A stretch of 26,188 nt of DNA from Phlegmacium glaucopus (taxonomy: Eukaryota; Basidiomycota; Agaricomycetes; Agaricales; Cortinariaceae). A program made the position numbers and the translations under genes. Positions 1-10,059 of the stretch are shown here, in pieces (the stretch's first letter is position 1; each line of letters begins with the position of its first letter). The stretch lies in the NCBI GenBank assembly GCA_015039465.1, contig MU130261.1, positions 1 to 26,188 of the forward strand, written 5' to 3'. The notes under the pieces were generated by a model. The model saw nothing but the letters and a program-made list of their open reading frames with translations. It had not been told where the DNA came from and did not search any database.

Positions 1-64
1 CCCAACTTCACAGCTCATGTTCCTCATTAAGTTCATCTCTCTCAAGTTCATCTCTGCCATCACC

Positions 65-747
65 TCAAGACTCAGTTACAAGGCGGGCATTGATTATCTC
101 GGCGGCTTTCTTTGCACGGGCTATTAACACTTGGCGGTAAAGGTTTGGCTTTGGCCTCGAACACTGGGATACATGACGGTAGGGTTTGCGTGGGCTCGGA
201 CCCAACAGAGATGGTTGGTGAGTGGTTCCATAGAGCAATTTTGGGAGTACATGCATGGTAGGTGGTGGTAGGGATATCCATTGAGAAGCTGAATTATGAG
301 TAGAAGCTGGCAATGGGTTTGATAGGTATAGGATCGATGATGAAGTTTGTATAGATGACAAAGTTTGTATATTGGTGGGGGGGGCAGACCCAGATTGTTC
401 ATCAGCAAAACTGAGCTCGAAGATGAGGGACTCTGTTCTCTTAAGTGGCATAGAAAGAATTCCTATTCCATATGTTAAAGCCTTACGACGTGAGAGCAAG
501 GCAAACCACACTTACAAAGCTTGCATGTATAACTTTCAGATTGAAATTGAGAGGATGATCGTGTCAGATATTCAAACTTGGGGGCTGGGAAGCATGGGAA
601 TCCAGATCGGCTAGCAAGCATTGAATGGACATTTGGAACTGAGTGGATTGGGGTCAAGGAGTAGTCAAAAAATGTGTAATTGGGGTCAAGGAGTAGTCGA
701 GAAATGTGTAATACCATGACAAAGCTATGACTAGGTGTGACTATCAT
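65..747 (-). pseudogene. Unidentified minus-strand coding remnant in two overlapping frames
   Basis: I do not recognise this. Reading leftwards, one frame (747 to 475) ends in a short Cys-rich stretch, CKLCKCGLPCSHVVRL, then a stop. A second frame (511 to 65) continues for 148 codons with Pro/Ser-rich sequence and ends in a basic segment containing IARAKKAAEIINARL. The C-x-C and C-x-H spacing in the first frame vaguely resembles a shortened SWIM zinc finger, as found in some transposases. The two frames overlap and could be joined by a small intron or a frameshift, but I found no convincing splice pair. It lies just downstream of another transposase-like remnant on the same strand. It may equally be chance open sequence. 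Confidence 0.25.
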
Positions 748-869
748 GTTACTTCACCTGACGAAATGTTTTTACTGAGCATAACGGTTGGTGGCATTCC
801 AGCTATGCATTATGAGATTTATGGATTTGTCACATTGTGTGACCCATGTAACCCATAAGGAGCGTGAGA

Positions 870-1230
870 GATAAAATCTGTCGAGCATCGCCTGGGTCGT
901 GCGATTTACTCATGTCTTTGTGACGCAAGTGAGCTCTGAACTTCCGGAGCTGTCAAGAGAAGTGGAGGAATCTCCAAATTTCATGTTTCAGGCTCAATCT
1001 CTCCATTTGCTCGCAAGCATTATGGCCTGAGCACGAGTGACACCTGCATCAAGATTGCCATCGTTGTCATCGGAATCTGAATCATCCACCTCAATTTGTT
1101 CATCAGCATCCCTAATTTCCTTTTGTACAAGAGACACAATTTCAGCCTCTGGATCAGCATCTGCAAGAAGATGCTCAGTGTCGCAGTTGGTGTCAGCGTC
1201 ACACCTCTCTTCAACAGGGTTGAAGTTTTC
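870..1230 (-). pseudogene. C-terminal remnant of a pogo-like (Tc1/mariner) transposase
   Basis: From 1230 down to a stop at 994-996 there is an open, strongly acidic frame of 78 codons. It contains EIVSLVQKEIRDADEQIEVD, a run of Asp/Ser, and then TRAQAIMLASKW. In another frame further down (952-904), QLRKFRAHLRHKDMSKS follows. An acidic linker followed by an LRKFR basic motif resembles the tail of fungal pogo-type DDE transposases, as I remember that family. No catalytic domain is visible upstream, where 1260-2450 is non-coding. The frame change and stop make this a broken fragment. The family call is tentative. Confidence 0.4.
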
Positions 1231-1259
1231 AAGTCAATTCCTGAGCAGCTGCAGGCATG

Positions 1260-2450
1260 GGGGTCCAGGAATTCAAGTTATTTTTCCAATTTTTTTCTTC
1301 GGTTTCCTCTATTTTACAGCTCTATTGAATGCCACAATGATTCTGCATTAATCCACTATAACTTATTTAGGTTAGTACTCTTTGTTCTTAACCACGAAAA
1401 TTTGACAAAAAAATGTCTACAAAAATGCAAGGGGGTTTGGGAATTGGAATCCTAGACCAGGGGTTGGTTAGGTAGTCTGGCCATTGGCCGCTTAATTTTT
1501 TTTTGGAACCCTGGTCAAAATGACCTCAAAATGGCATTAGACAAGCTTCAAGGCAAGTTATCAGCAACTTGTAAGGTCTACAAACATTTAGACTACTCAG
1601 ACAGTGCAGTGCAAAAAACAATGACAATGGTCAAAATGTCCAATCTAAATGGGTATTAATTGTTTAGAACATAATTGTCAAGCTTTTTGTGACTAACCTT
1701 TATATTCTAGTATCATCTCCAGTGTGTATCATTGGAGATAGCGCCACAGGATTATGAGTCCTATTTATAGGACTTGTCCTTTTATTGATCTGGACAGGCC
1801 AAAAATTTGACTGTGTAATACTCAACTTTCTGGCAGATGCTGGATTCCACGGAATTCAACCTTCACTTTCAACCATCATGTGTAAATCCACTCAAAGCCA
1901 AACAAACTTGACACAGAATTTTGAGATTAAGTCAGATTAAGATAGAAACTTTCAGGGATATATGACAAAGAGATAGGTTCCAATCTACTCTCTACTTTAA
2001 ATAAAATAAAATGAATGGACTCATAAATGCCATGCAAAGGAATGGCCCTCAAGCTAAGTTGGGTTTGTGAGGCTTGCAAAGCATCTGGTGGGCAAGTGCT
2101 CGTGCTGATGATGTAATATTTCCATATATAGACATGTGCCTGATTACATAGGTAGGTAGTCCAGCCCAAAGTGTGCTTAAAAAAAATTTGACCCGTGGTA
2201 TATTTTTTTATTTCCTGAACCCCCTTGCAAAAATGAATCTGATAATGGATAATTGGCTCAATTGACCCAGTACTTTTCTGTCCCCCACCAGATCTGATCA
2301 GATCTGATCAGAATTGCAATACTTGTAAGTCAATTCCTACTAACTCATATTTTTTCTAAATTTTCTAACATTAATTTAAACTTAAATGGATTAGTTATAC
2401 ATTTTGAGGTGGGATTAGTTACTAGTACATTAGAATAACAAAATAATACA
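1260..2450. other. AT-rich stretch without a recognisable gene
   Basis: No frame of useful length is open on either strand. There is a small perfect hairpin near 1757-1774 (AGTCCTA, four-base loop, TAGGACT). TGCAAGGGGGTT near 1426-1437 recurs inverted near 2218-2231, and both sit next to poly-A/T tracts, so this could be a small non-autonomous element. At 2289-2311 AGATCTGATC is repeated in tandem. No terminal inverted repeat or target duplication could be defined. Confidence 0.5.
2270..2311. repeat. GTACTTTTCTGTCCCCCAC motif followed by AGATCTGATC repeats
   Basis: The 19-base motif at 2270-2288 recurs, with one or two changes, at 25506-25524 and 25837-25855. At 25506 it leads into a short minisatellite; at 25837 it is followed by AAGATCTG. 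Here it leads into overlapping AGATCTGATC repeats. The recurrence suggests a dispersed repeat family that carries variable minisatellites. Confidence 0.6.
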
Positions 2451-2549
2451 TTAGTTGATATCAGAGAAATGAAATGAAAATACTAAGTGGTCAAAATGAG
2501 TGGGTAGAATGTGGAAATGGGTGTGAAATGAATGGGTAGGTGGTAGAAA

Positions 2550-2672
2550 GGGGGGTGATGGGTGCAAAACAGGGGTGATGGGTGCAAAATAGGGGTGATG
2601 GGTGCAAACGGGGGTGATGGGTGTAAGACAGGGGTGATGGGTGCGAAACGGGGGTGATGGGCATAAAACGGG
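2550..2672. repeat. Minisatellite of 18-20 bases, about six copies
   Basis: The core GGGTGATGGGTGCAAAAC recurs about six times with small changes in the A/C stretch. Open frames across it are Thr/Pro/His-rich by-products of the repeat and are not counted as genes. Confidence 0.85.
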
Positions 2673-2759
2673 TGTATGTAGGTGGTCGAAATGGACGATG
2701 GCGAGGAGGCATCGCCGTCGTCGTCCATCGTCGTCATCGTCGTCCGTCGTTAACAAAAA

Positions 2760-2776
2760 CCCCCCTCGTGGGGGGG
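2760..2776. repeat. C-run/G-run hairpin, first copy
   Basis: CCCCCC, TCGT, GGGGGGG can fold as a six-pair stem with a four-base loop. More G follows (TGGGG), so a four-stranded G structure is also possible. It precedes GTAGCCGTCACCG, similar to the TTACCGTTGTTAC after the other two copies. Confidence 0.7.
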
Positions 2777-3045
2777 TGGGGTAGCCGTCACCGCTGTCAT
2801 CCGTTGTGTTGTACGCGCATGTGGTCGTTGTAGGCCGGTGGGTGTTGTTGTAGGCCGGTGGGTGTCGTTTGTCGTCGTCACATGGGTCGTTGGTCGTTGT
2901 AGGCCGGTGGGGGTCGTTATACAGGTTGTACGTGGTGGTTGTACGCGTGTACATGTCGTGTGTTGTCGTCGTGCGTGTCGTACGTCGTACATGGCCTAAT
3001 ATAAAGTGTTAGTAGTGAAATAAATAAAAATGAAGTAAAAAAATA

Positions 3046-3065
3046 CCCCCCCTCACCAGGGGGGG
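3046..3065. repeat. C-run/G-run hairpin, second copy
   Basis: Seven C, TCACCA, seven G, followed by TTACCGTTGTTAC. The stem is perfect and is preceded by an A-rich stretch. Confidence 0.8.
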
Positions 3066-3247
3066 TTACCGTTGTTACGTGGCACGTCGTCATCTTGCTG
3101 TAGGCGGCGTACGTCGTCGTCGTCGTGTTGTATGTTGTTGTCGTGGTGTCGTACGTCGTCATTGTTGCTCGCTATCGTTGTCGTACGTCGTACATGAACT
3201 ATTATAAGTCGTTAGTAATGAATTAAGGTAGAATAAAATAAAAAATA

Positions 3248-3268
3248 CCCCCCCTCACCAGGGGGGGG
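3248..3268. repeat. C-run/G-run hairpin, third copy
   Basis: Seven C, TCACCA, eight G, followed by TTACCGTTGTTAC. Loop and flanks match the second copy, 202 bases earlier. Confidence 0.8.
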
Positions 3269-3398
3269 TTACCGTTGTTACACGGCTGTCGTCGTCGTGC
3301 TGCCGTTGTTGTTCGTTGGTGTTACTCATTGCTGTTGCTGTATACTGTGTATTAGCATATAATGGGGGTCGATAAAACAATCAACTTACCTTTTTATA

Positions 3399-3429
3399 AC
3401 CACAGACGATGCATAGCATCGTCTGTGGT
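3399..3429. repeat. Perfect 14-base-arm hairpin
   Basis: ACCACAGACGATGC, loop ATA, then its exact complement. It stands alone, right after the GTC-rich tract ends and just before a palindrome at 3498. No gene or terminator context is visible. Confidence 0.8.
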
Positions 3430-3497
3430 CGTCGTTACTGGCCGTGTGATGGTGTGAGAAACAGAGAACGAGATCAACATTGCTTGTGCAAATCACA

Positions 3498-3515
3498 TGT
3501 GATCACGTGATCACA
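3498..3515. repeat. Perfect 18-base palindrome TGTGATCACGTGATCACA
   Basis: An uninterrupted palindrome with CACGTG (an E-box-like core) at its centre. It could bind a dimeric bHLH-type regulator, but no promoter is recognisable next to it. Confidence 0.7.
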
Positions 3516-3654
3516 CCCCTCGCACTGAACAAAATACACGATTTTGATGGCAACAAGGTCATTGCCATCTAATGTAAATATATTGGTTTGTTGTACATAT
3601 TACTTGGTTTGATAATTATATTATTTTTCTAGTAAAGTCAAGTGATTCATTTGC

Positions 3655-3800
3655 TGATCTAACTTAATTCTGCTCGGAATCTGACCAGATTCTGCTCGGA
3701 AATGGTCAGATTCTGCTCAGAAATTGGTCAGAATCTGGTCAGAAAAATTGGCCCTATTACTGCCATTTGGGCTTGTAAAAATTCTGATCAGATCTGGTGG
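3655..3800. repeat. Short interspersed repeats of TTCTGCTCGGAA / GGTCAGAATCTG type
   Basis: The words CTGCTCGGAA, GGTCAGATT and their complements alternate several times, giving local direct and inverted repeats. The style matches the AGATCTGATC repeat at 2289 and the array at 25525-25800. No coding sequence is seen. Confidence 0.6.
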
Positions 3801-3966
3801 ATCACAGCAAAGACCTCAATTGACCTATGTATTATGCGTAAACCATAGTGGTTTTCCGAAATTTCCATACCTCTCAAAATTGACCTAACCATCACACTCG
3901 TTCCATAATGACAGCAAATATTTCCATAAACTCCAGTGAGGGATCACTGCCACCAAAGATGACTGA

Positions 3967-4818
3967 TATAGAACAAGATAACTATAATACCATCAGTCCA
4001 AGCTGTAATAGTAAAAGTAATATTGTATGAATCTCAGTCTCTGAATAAAGGACTGAGGTTATGACAAACAAATAATGTGTTACATTCCATCATACGTTAC
4101 TCCAGCCTGACTCTGTCGGAGTTGTTTTCGGTAGTCCATACTCCGTTCCAGTACTTTCCCCTGTTTCTGGTTCTACTCCTCCTACATCCGACTCCAAGAC
4201 TTCTCTGTATCATTCCGACTCTTCTGACGATACTCCAAACCCATTACCACACCTTCGCCATAACAACTATTTCTTTGTCATCACTTTCCCACTATCAGTC
4301 AGCACACCAGCCATGGTTTATTCACCCAAGAATGCAGGACCTTTTCCGGGAGCAGAACGCAGCACTTATATTTATATTCTATATTTCGGTTGCTATTCCT
4401 TTTATATTTAAGTACTCGAACTTGTATGTTTTTCCTCAGTTCAAATATCATCTTAGTTTCCTCCTCTTGTTCGTCCTCTAAGTCACTGAGGTCTTCCATC
4501 TTTCTGTTCTCTTCCGGTTCCGAAATCAGGACATTGTAGGAGCTGGGCGGCACAGCACATATGCTGAGGCCAAAGTCCTTTCCGGTACTTGTTCCGGTTC
4601 TGTTCTGTCCGATCCGGTGTTACTCCGACATGACTCCTTTGTCTTAAACTTAACATAATGTATTGTATATGAAGGAAATTCTCCCCATCCTTGGAGAACT
4701 ATGGTATGCGAGTGAATGTGGTTATGAAGCAAGAATGGAATGAAGAATTGTATGAGTAAGAGAAATATGGATAAAAATACCTCACTGTTCCTGACAATGA
4801 ACGGTTTGTAATCCAACA
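3967..4818. mobile_element. 852-base insertion in unit 1 flanked by ACTGA
   Basis: Units 2 and 4 read straight through GATGRCTGAGCCACTCAC. Here the segment is split: it stops after ACTGA (3962-3966) and resumes at ACTGA (4819-4823), so 852 bases are inserted with a 5-base direct duplication. The ends (TATAG...CAACA) are not the usual TG...CA. The left 120 bases look LTR-like, with an AATAAA signal near 4042 and TGTTACA at 4077-4083. The rest has TCCGACTC/TTCCGG-rich sequence and an acidic minus-strand frame (4553-4299) of unknown identity. It may be composite. Confidence 0.6.
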
Positions 4819-4849
4819 ACTGAGCCACTCACAGCATTTAAACATTGAC

Positions 4850-5160
4850 CTACCTGATAGATACCTTGAACTAAGAATTCGGTATAAAGAATGTGATCCA
4901 GTGGAGAAACTGTAACTCTATAACACGCTTGGACTACTGAGGAAAAGTGGTATAACATGCATAGCCATGCCAGTCATTTGTAATGCAAGGTCCAAAAAAG
5001 AACAACTAGTCGCATATATCCCAACAGTTGGCAAACTGAGGCCCGAGTGTAGTTGTAGCAGTAAGGGTTGGAGTTTCAACGAATGGTCAGCAAAAGATAA
5101 ACGGTTCTATTATTTAGAATGTAATCTGCCACTCGCATTGTAATTTAGTCTTTAATATCG
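4850..5160 (+). pseudogene. Companion coding remnant, unit 1
   Basis: The plus strand carries a decayed copy of the companion sequence, recognisable as YLELRIRYKECDPVEKL before a TAA at the end of that stretch. A deletion relative to units 2 and 4 then removes the middle part. Later fragments match unit 2 (QLVAYIPTVGKLRPEC, without one long open frame). I do not recognise the family. It is non-functional as it stands. Confidence 0.4.
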
Positions 5161-5177
5161 CATGTCAATTTACATGC
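5160..5177. repeat. GCATGY-N6-RCATGC inverted repeat downstream of each seven-helix gene
   Basis: GCATGT CAATTT ACATGC lies about 230 bases past the stop codon of copy 1. Matching sites at 8339-8356, 12681-12698 and 15921-15938 read GCATGC on both arms. In unit 1 both arms changed in a complementary way. It could be a 3'-flank hairpin or binding site; no role is established. Confidence 0.5.
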
Positions 5178-5407
5178 TCAACCCTTTGACAGGAGAATAA
5201 TCTCATTGGTTACAAATTTATTTTTAAAATCGAAGATACCTGGAGGTCATCTATGTAGATACCATACGACACTCAGTACAGTTATAGACATGCAGTCATT
5301 GAAGTTAAATTTGGAATACAACTGCGAAAACATGTCACTATTAATTGAATGTTGGCAAATTGGACCACATACAGCATTATAAGGTGGAGCCTGTGATAGT
5401 CATCGAC

Positions 5408-7400
5408 TCAGACTGTTGTAGTAGCGAGGGTAGGAAGAGGTTTGCGCCAAAACATCCATACTCGTAGCATGTCCTGCGTCAAAATGAGCCCAATTTTGGA
5501 ACTTGATAGAGGGGTTTTAAAGAAGAGAGTGCAGGTGAAGTACTCATGCCTTGGCTGCCAAAAATTATTCCTACGGCTGCAGGGACTGAAAAAAAAAGTG
5601 ATACCTGAGCACATTATTTTGAATTTAAACAGACCTTACTCACGCATGGTGAAAGAAAGAGAAAAAACAATTTCCAAGCAGAATATTAGATGTGCTATTT
5701 CTGACCTGTCAATATAATAAATTAATCCACCAGGACACTTTGATTATTTATGCTTGAAAACAAACCTAATTGACAGAATCAAAAGAGACCAACGAGGCCA
5801 AGATGAAGAATGAGGCCCAATGGAGTATTGTTACAAATCAAAAGTATTTTGCATGCCGTCCAGTGTTTGCGACATTTGAGGATGATGCACACTAGTCAAT
5901 GCAATGAATATATATCAATCAACTATTGGCAAATGGGGAGGTCGGTAGTATAAGGTACCATCTCACCTCTCAAGATTAGGCATGCAATCAGGGAACAAAT
6001 GACAATAGTTGATGTGATACTTACACTGTGAAACCCAGTAGTGGATAAAATAAGACTATTCACAATGACGAGATGCATGGTGTAAGTAAAGCAGAATGCT
6101 TTACCATTAGACAATAGGATTATAGAACATTGCCAAAAAAGGGATAGGGCCACCAGATGGCCCAATTGCCATTTTCATTCCTTTATGCCACACAAATTTT
6201 ACTCATTGTCGTATTTACTTAAATACTCAACTTTTGGTACTGTAGAAAGCAGTTGAATATTCCCCCTCAATTCAGAAATCTTATCGCATTAATCATTCTC
6301 AAAGAGCTCAGACCCGAGCTCTACATATATTTCTATTTACAAACACAAGTAGTCTAATTCGGAGTAACGAAAGTCCGTTACCGAAAAGAGCTTGTGCTGA
6401 TAAGTCAGAAACTCGAAACAAAACACCTTAGCTTGATCACCAGAAAAGACAGAGTCTTTTCTTTCTCGCATATTTACCCTTTCTATCGTGGTACTAACTA
6501 CGACATTACACACGGTACCGAGATCGACAAATAACAAATAGATCCATGGGGTTCCCTCAGAACAGCTGTTGGATGGAGGAGGCCAAACTAGGGAGAAAAG
6601 TTAAGTTCAACAATATTTATGAAGCTTTCTTGCTCACAATTAGAACTTCAATAAGGATACCAGCGAAGACGCCATATGGTACGCAGTAAAGCTGCCAGTC
6701 GATTAGATACCAGCAGAATACCAAACGAGGACAGATCACTCACGATCCTCATTGTGGTTCTGAAAATGGTAGATAGACCAGATATCGTGAGCAAGATCTT
6801 AGTTGCAGGAATCAGTATCCTTTATCCACGCATTTGGGGGGGTTGTGTACTCACCTCTAGCATAAATGACACGAAGTTAAGTGCGTTTCTGTGTGCAAAT
6901 TTCAGTCATCAAAAGTTCATAGCAAAAGTCAAACGAACAAGGCGGGAATTGCATATATTAGCATGGCTTGAAACAGACAGAGAATATGACCCGGTAGGGG
7001 ACCCGTTTGGTGCCCAACGATAAGGAGGTAGCCGATGCATGACAAAGCCCATGCACAATTGAACGAATACCAGGCAGTTGATCGTCGAATGGAGGACGAA
7101 AACCAGGCCGTGCATAAAATGGCAGAAAGGAATATCAGCCCGAAAGTGTAAAGGACATCAAATGCGATAATAAAACGAATATTGGGCTTGATTATGCTTT
7201 TATCTACTACCTGCCATGAATAGGTAAGAGACGTCAGATATCGAATTATTGGATTGGTTGAATGACGTACGTGGTTCACAAGAATGAGGTATCGAGTGAT
7301 TGCATCCTTTGAATTCTGTATGTCTCTTGCAAAAATTGAAATGGCTGTCAGGCATGGGTGTGACTCGTAGCGAGGGGGGGGGGGGATAAGTGGTGAGGAT
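5408..7400 (-). pseudogene. Seven-helix membrane protein gene, copy 1 (broken)
   Basis: By comparison with copy 3 the exons are about 7400-6939, 6888-6855, 6759-6638, 6587-6514, 6025-5967, 5891-5739, 5694-5644, 5585-5548 and 5473-5408. Family marks remain: IRRSTAWYSFNCAW, HQTGPLPG, CLFQAMLIYA, FGLLHPTAVLREPHG and a final LRVWMFWRKP. Lesions: exon 3 has a TGA (6736-6738) and is one base short; the helix-6 exon has a TGA (5779-5781) between a one-base loss and a one-base gain; the last intron has lost its donor (GT to AT at 5547). Its fourth intron is 488 bases instead of 53 because of an LTR-like insertion. The N-terminal coding region contains a run of 12 G (7374-7385). It is almost certainly a pseudogene. 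Confidence 0.75.
6081..6510. mobile_element. 430-base solo LTR-like element inside an intron of copy 1
   Basis: The element begins TGTAAGTAAAGCAG and ends ACGACATTACA, so it has TG...CA ends with TGTAA/TTACA as short terminal inverted repeats. It is flanked by CATGG (6076-6080) and CACGG (6511-6515). Copies 3 and 4 have only one CACGG here. The 5-base duplication with TG...CA ends fits an LTR retrotransposon that left a solo LTR. The single difference between the duplications is C to T at a CpG. No coding sequence is seen inside. Confidence 0.75.
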
Positions 7401-7761
7401 CAAGGTTTGGAGGTCATGGATCCACTAAAACGTAGGGAAGCCATCTAGATATGATATATCAGTGTTGACAAGAGTACGGTTGATATCATGTCAGCGAACT
7501 CGCAAGTTACTGATATGATCATCCCAGACTGTCTCAGCCCAAGTATTCAGCGAAATCGAAGTTTGAATGCGAATTACTAGTTGAAATAAAACACGAGATT
7601 CTCTGAGTGTAACTGTGGGGAAAAGATTGGTTGAGCATATTCAGAGATTAACAATTCTAGTTTCTTCAAGAGCGGCGAGTGATTGATGGAAGATGGATGA
7701 TGGGGAGCCGCAGTTGCGATAATCAGAACATACCTGGCCTAACCATCACATCCGTTGCATA

Positions 7762-8340
7762 ATGACAGCAAACATTTTCATAAACTCCGGTGAAGAATCA
7801 CTGCCACTGAAGATGGCTGAGCCACTCACAGCATTTAAGCATTGACCTACCTGATAGATACCCCAACCTTGAACTAAGAATTCGGTATAAATCCATTGGA
7901 CAAACCGAAACCTCTATAACACGCTTGGACTACCGAGGAAAAGTCGTATAACGCGCATATACCAGCATTTTGTTCTACTCAGTGAATGAAGGAAAGTCTT
8001 CATCAGATACCAGAGTATCATTGATTTGCCCAGTGATCCGGTTCTCCAGGACAGTCAAGACATTGAGGTAACCTCAGAACATATATGATAACGGAAGGCG
8101 TGTAGCTACTGACTCCCAGGGAACTATCATTTTCAGACACGAAAAATCTCCGATGCACGTAGCCACGCCAGTCATCCGTAATGCAAGGTCCAAGAAAGAA
8201 TGACTGGTCGCATATATCCCAACCGTTGGCAAACTGAGGCCCGAGTGTGGTTGTAGCAGTAAGGGTCGGAGTTTCAACGAACGGTCAGCAAAAGATAAAC
8301 GGTTCTATTATTCAGAATGTAATTTAGTCTTTAATATCGC
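7762..8340 (+). pseudogene. Companion coding remnant, unit 2
   Basis: Plus-strand coding sequence matching the open frame in unit 3, but interrupted. Visible pieces are HFVLLSE followed by an in-frame TGA, then RKVFIRYQSIIDLPSDPVLQ, SQGTIIFRHE and MHVATPVIRNARSKKE. An ATG at 7762 begins MTANIFINSGEESLPL, which is open for 27 codons and recurs in units 1, 4 and 5; it may be leader rather than coding. The family is not recognised. Confidence 0.4.
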
Positions 8341-8586
8341 ATGCCAATTTGCATGCTCAACCCCTTGACAGGAGAATCATTGGTTACAATATTTTACTTT
8401 TAAAATGGAAGATACCCGGAGGTCATCTGTGTAGATACCATACGACACTCGGTACCTTTGTAAATACGCGACCATTGAAGTTAGATCTGGAATGCGACTG
8501 CGAACCCATGTCACCATTGATCGAATGTTGGTAAATTGGGCTACATACAGCATTCTAAGTCTGTTGAGTCCGTGATAGTCATGGAC

Positions 8587-10059
8587 TCATACTGTTGCAG
8601 TAGTGAGGGTAGGAAGAGGTTTGCGCCAAAACATCCATACACGTAGTATGTCCTGTGTCAAATTGAGCACAATTTTAGCACTTGATGCCAAGGTTCTGGA
8701 GAAGAGAGTCCAGGTGAAGTACTCACGCCTTGGCTGACAAAAATTATTCCTACCAGCGTGGGGACTGTAAAACAAAGTGATTCGTAAGTACGTTAATTGG
8801 GATTTAAACGGACCCTTACTCACGCACGGCCAAAGAAAGAGAAAAAACATTGTCCAAGTTGACCATTTCATGTACCATTCCCAACCTGTCGATATAATAA
8901 ATTAATCCCACCGGGACACTTTCATTATTTAAGCTTGAAAACTACCCAACCGACAGAATCGAACAGAGGCCAAGGCCGCCGAGACGCAGAACGAGGCCGA
9001 AAGGGGTATCGCTACGAATCAAAAGTGTTTCGCGTGCCCTCCAGTGGCTGCGACATTTGAGGACGATGCACACTAGTCATGCAATGAATATATATCAATC
9101 AACTATTGGCAAGCGATCGACCAAAAAAAATCGGTATTATAAGGTACCACCTCACCTCCCAAGATTAGGGATGCAATCGCGGAACAAATAACAATAGTCG
9201 ATGTGATAAACAGCCTGTGAAACCCAGTAGTGGATAAAACGAGACTTTTCACAACGGCGACACGCACGGTATCCGGATCGACATATGGCAAAAATATCCA
9301 TCGGGTTTCCTGAGAACAGCCCTTGGATTGAGGAGGCCGAGCTACGAAGGGGGGGTGAGTTCCACAATATTTAGAGAGCTTTCATACTTACAATCAAAAC
9401 TTCAATAAGGATACCAGCGAAGACGCCATATGGTACGAAATAAAACTGCAAGTTAATCAGAGACCAGCGGAGTACTCAAACGGGAACAGATCATTCACGA
9501 TTATCATTGTGGTTCGAAAAATGAGAGATAGACTGGATATCGTGAGCAAGATCTTAATTGCAGGAATCAATATAATTTATCCAGGCATTTGGAGAATTAT
9601 ACTCACCTCTAGCATAAATGCCACAAAGGTAAGTGCGTTTCTATATGCAGAGTTCAGTCATGCAAAGTTGATAGCAAAAAGTCAAACGAACAAGGCGGGA
9701 ACTGCATATATTAGCATGGCTTGAAACAGACAGTGGACATGACCCGGTAAGGGACCTGTTTGGTGCCCAAGGATAAGGAGGTAGCCAATACATGACAAAG
9801 CCCATGCACAATTGAACGAATACCAGGCAGTTGATCGTCGAATGGGGGAAGAAAACCAGGCGGTGCATAAAATGGCAGAAAGGAATAATAGCCCGAAAAT
9901 ATAAAGGACATCATATGCGATAATAAAACGAATATTGGGCCTGATTATTCTTTCGCCTACCCGCCATGTATACGTCAGATATCGGATTATTGGACTTTTG
10001 AATGACATACGTGGTTGGCAAGAATGAGGTATCGAATGATTGTATCCTTTGAATGCCAT
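8587..10059 (-). pseudogene. Seven-helix membrane protein gene, copy 2 (broken)
   Basis: The exons matching copy 3 are about 10059-9692, 9640-9607, 9514-9392, 9341-9268, 9214-9156, 9072-8920, 8874-8824, 8764-8727 and 8652-8587. The fourth exon reads NPRAVLRKPDGYFCHMSIRI, which looks closer to the family consensus than copy 3. Lesions: a one-base deletion in exon 1 near 10000 plus a nine-base in-frame loss; two TGA codons in exon 3 (9491-9493, 9476-9478); the acceptor before exon 3 changed from AG to CG; TAG in the helix-6 exon (8942-8944); and the acceptor AG to GG at 8875-8876. It is not translatable as one protein. Confidence 0.75.

Larger units (their letters stand above)
2690..3360. repeat. 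GTC/GTT-rich low-complexity tract with a ~202-base tandem duplication
   Basis: The plus strand is dominated by CGTCGT, GTTGTTGT and GTAGGCCGGTGGG motifs; the last occurs three times between 2830 and 2920. A block of about 202 bases, holding a short AT-rich segment, a C-run/G-run hairpin and a GTCGT-rich segment, occurs twice (hairpins at 3046 and 3248). A diverged relative sits at 2760. No gene is supported here. Confidence 0.75.
3868..7730. repeat. Tandem array unit 1
   Basis: The unit starts at a conserved TACCTCTCAAAATTGACC segment and runs to the next copy of it. It is 3863 bases, or about 2570 once two insertions (852 bases at 3967 and 430 bases at 6081, each with a 5-base duplication) are removed. 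It carries plus-strand companion remnants and the first seven-helix gene copy on the minus strand. Like unit 2 it lacks the second companion module seen in units 3 and 4. Confidence 0.85.

Noticed and set aside
2451..3162. Several long minus-strand open frames rich in Thr, Pro and His
   Set aside because: They follow from the minisatellite and GTC-rich composition; several frames are open together and the peptides are repetitive.
4077..4481. Plus-strand frame of 134 codons
   Set aside because: It lies inside the inserted element, is Leu/Ser/Phe-rich because of CT-rich DNA and shows no domain.
5442..5717. Plus-strand frame of 91 codons
   Set aside because: It is the antisense of the last exons of seven-helix copy 1.
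6676..7023. Plus-strand frame of 115 codons
   Set aside because: Antisense of exons 1-3 of copy 1; the equivalents in other units are antisense as well.
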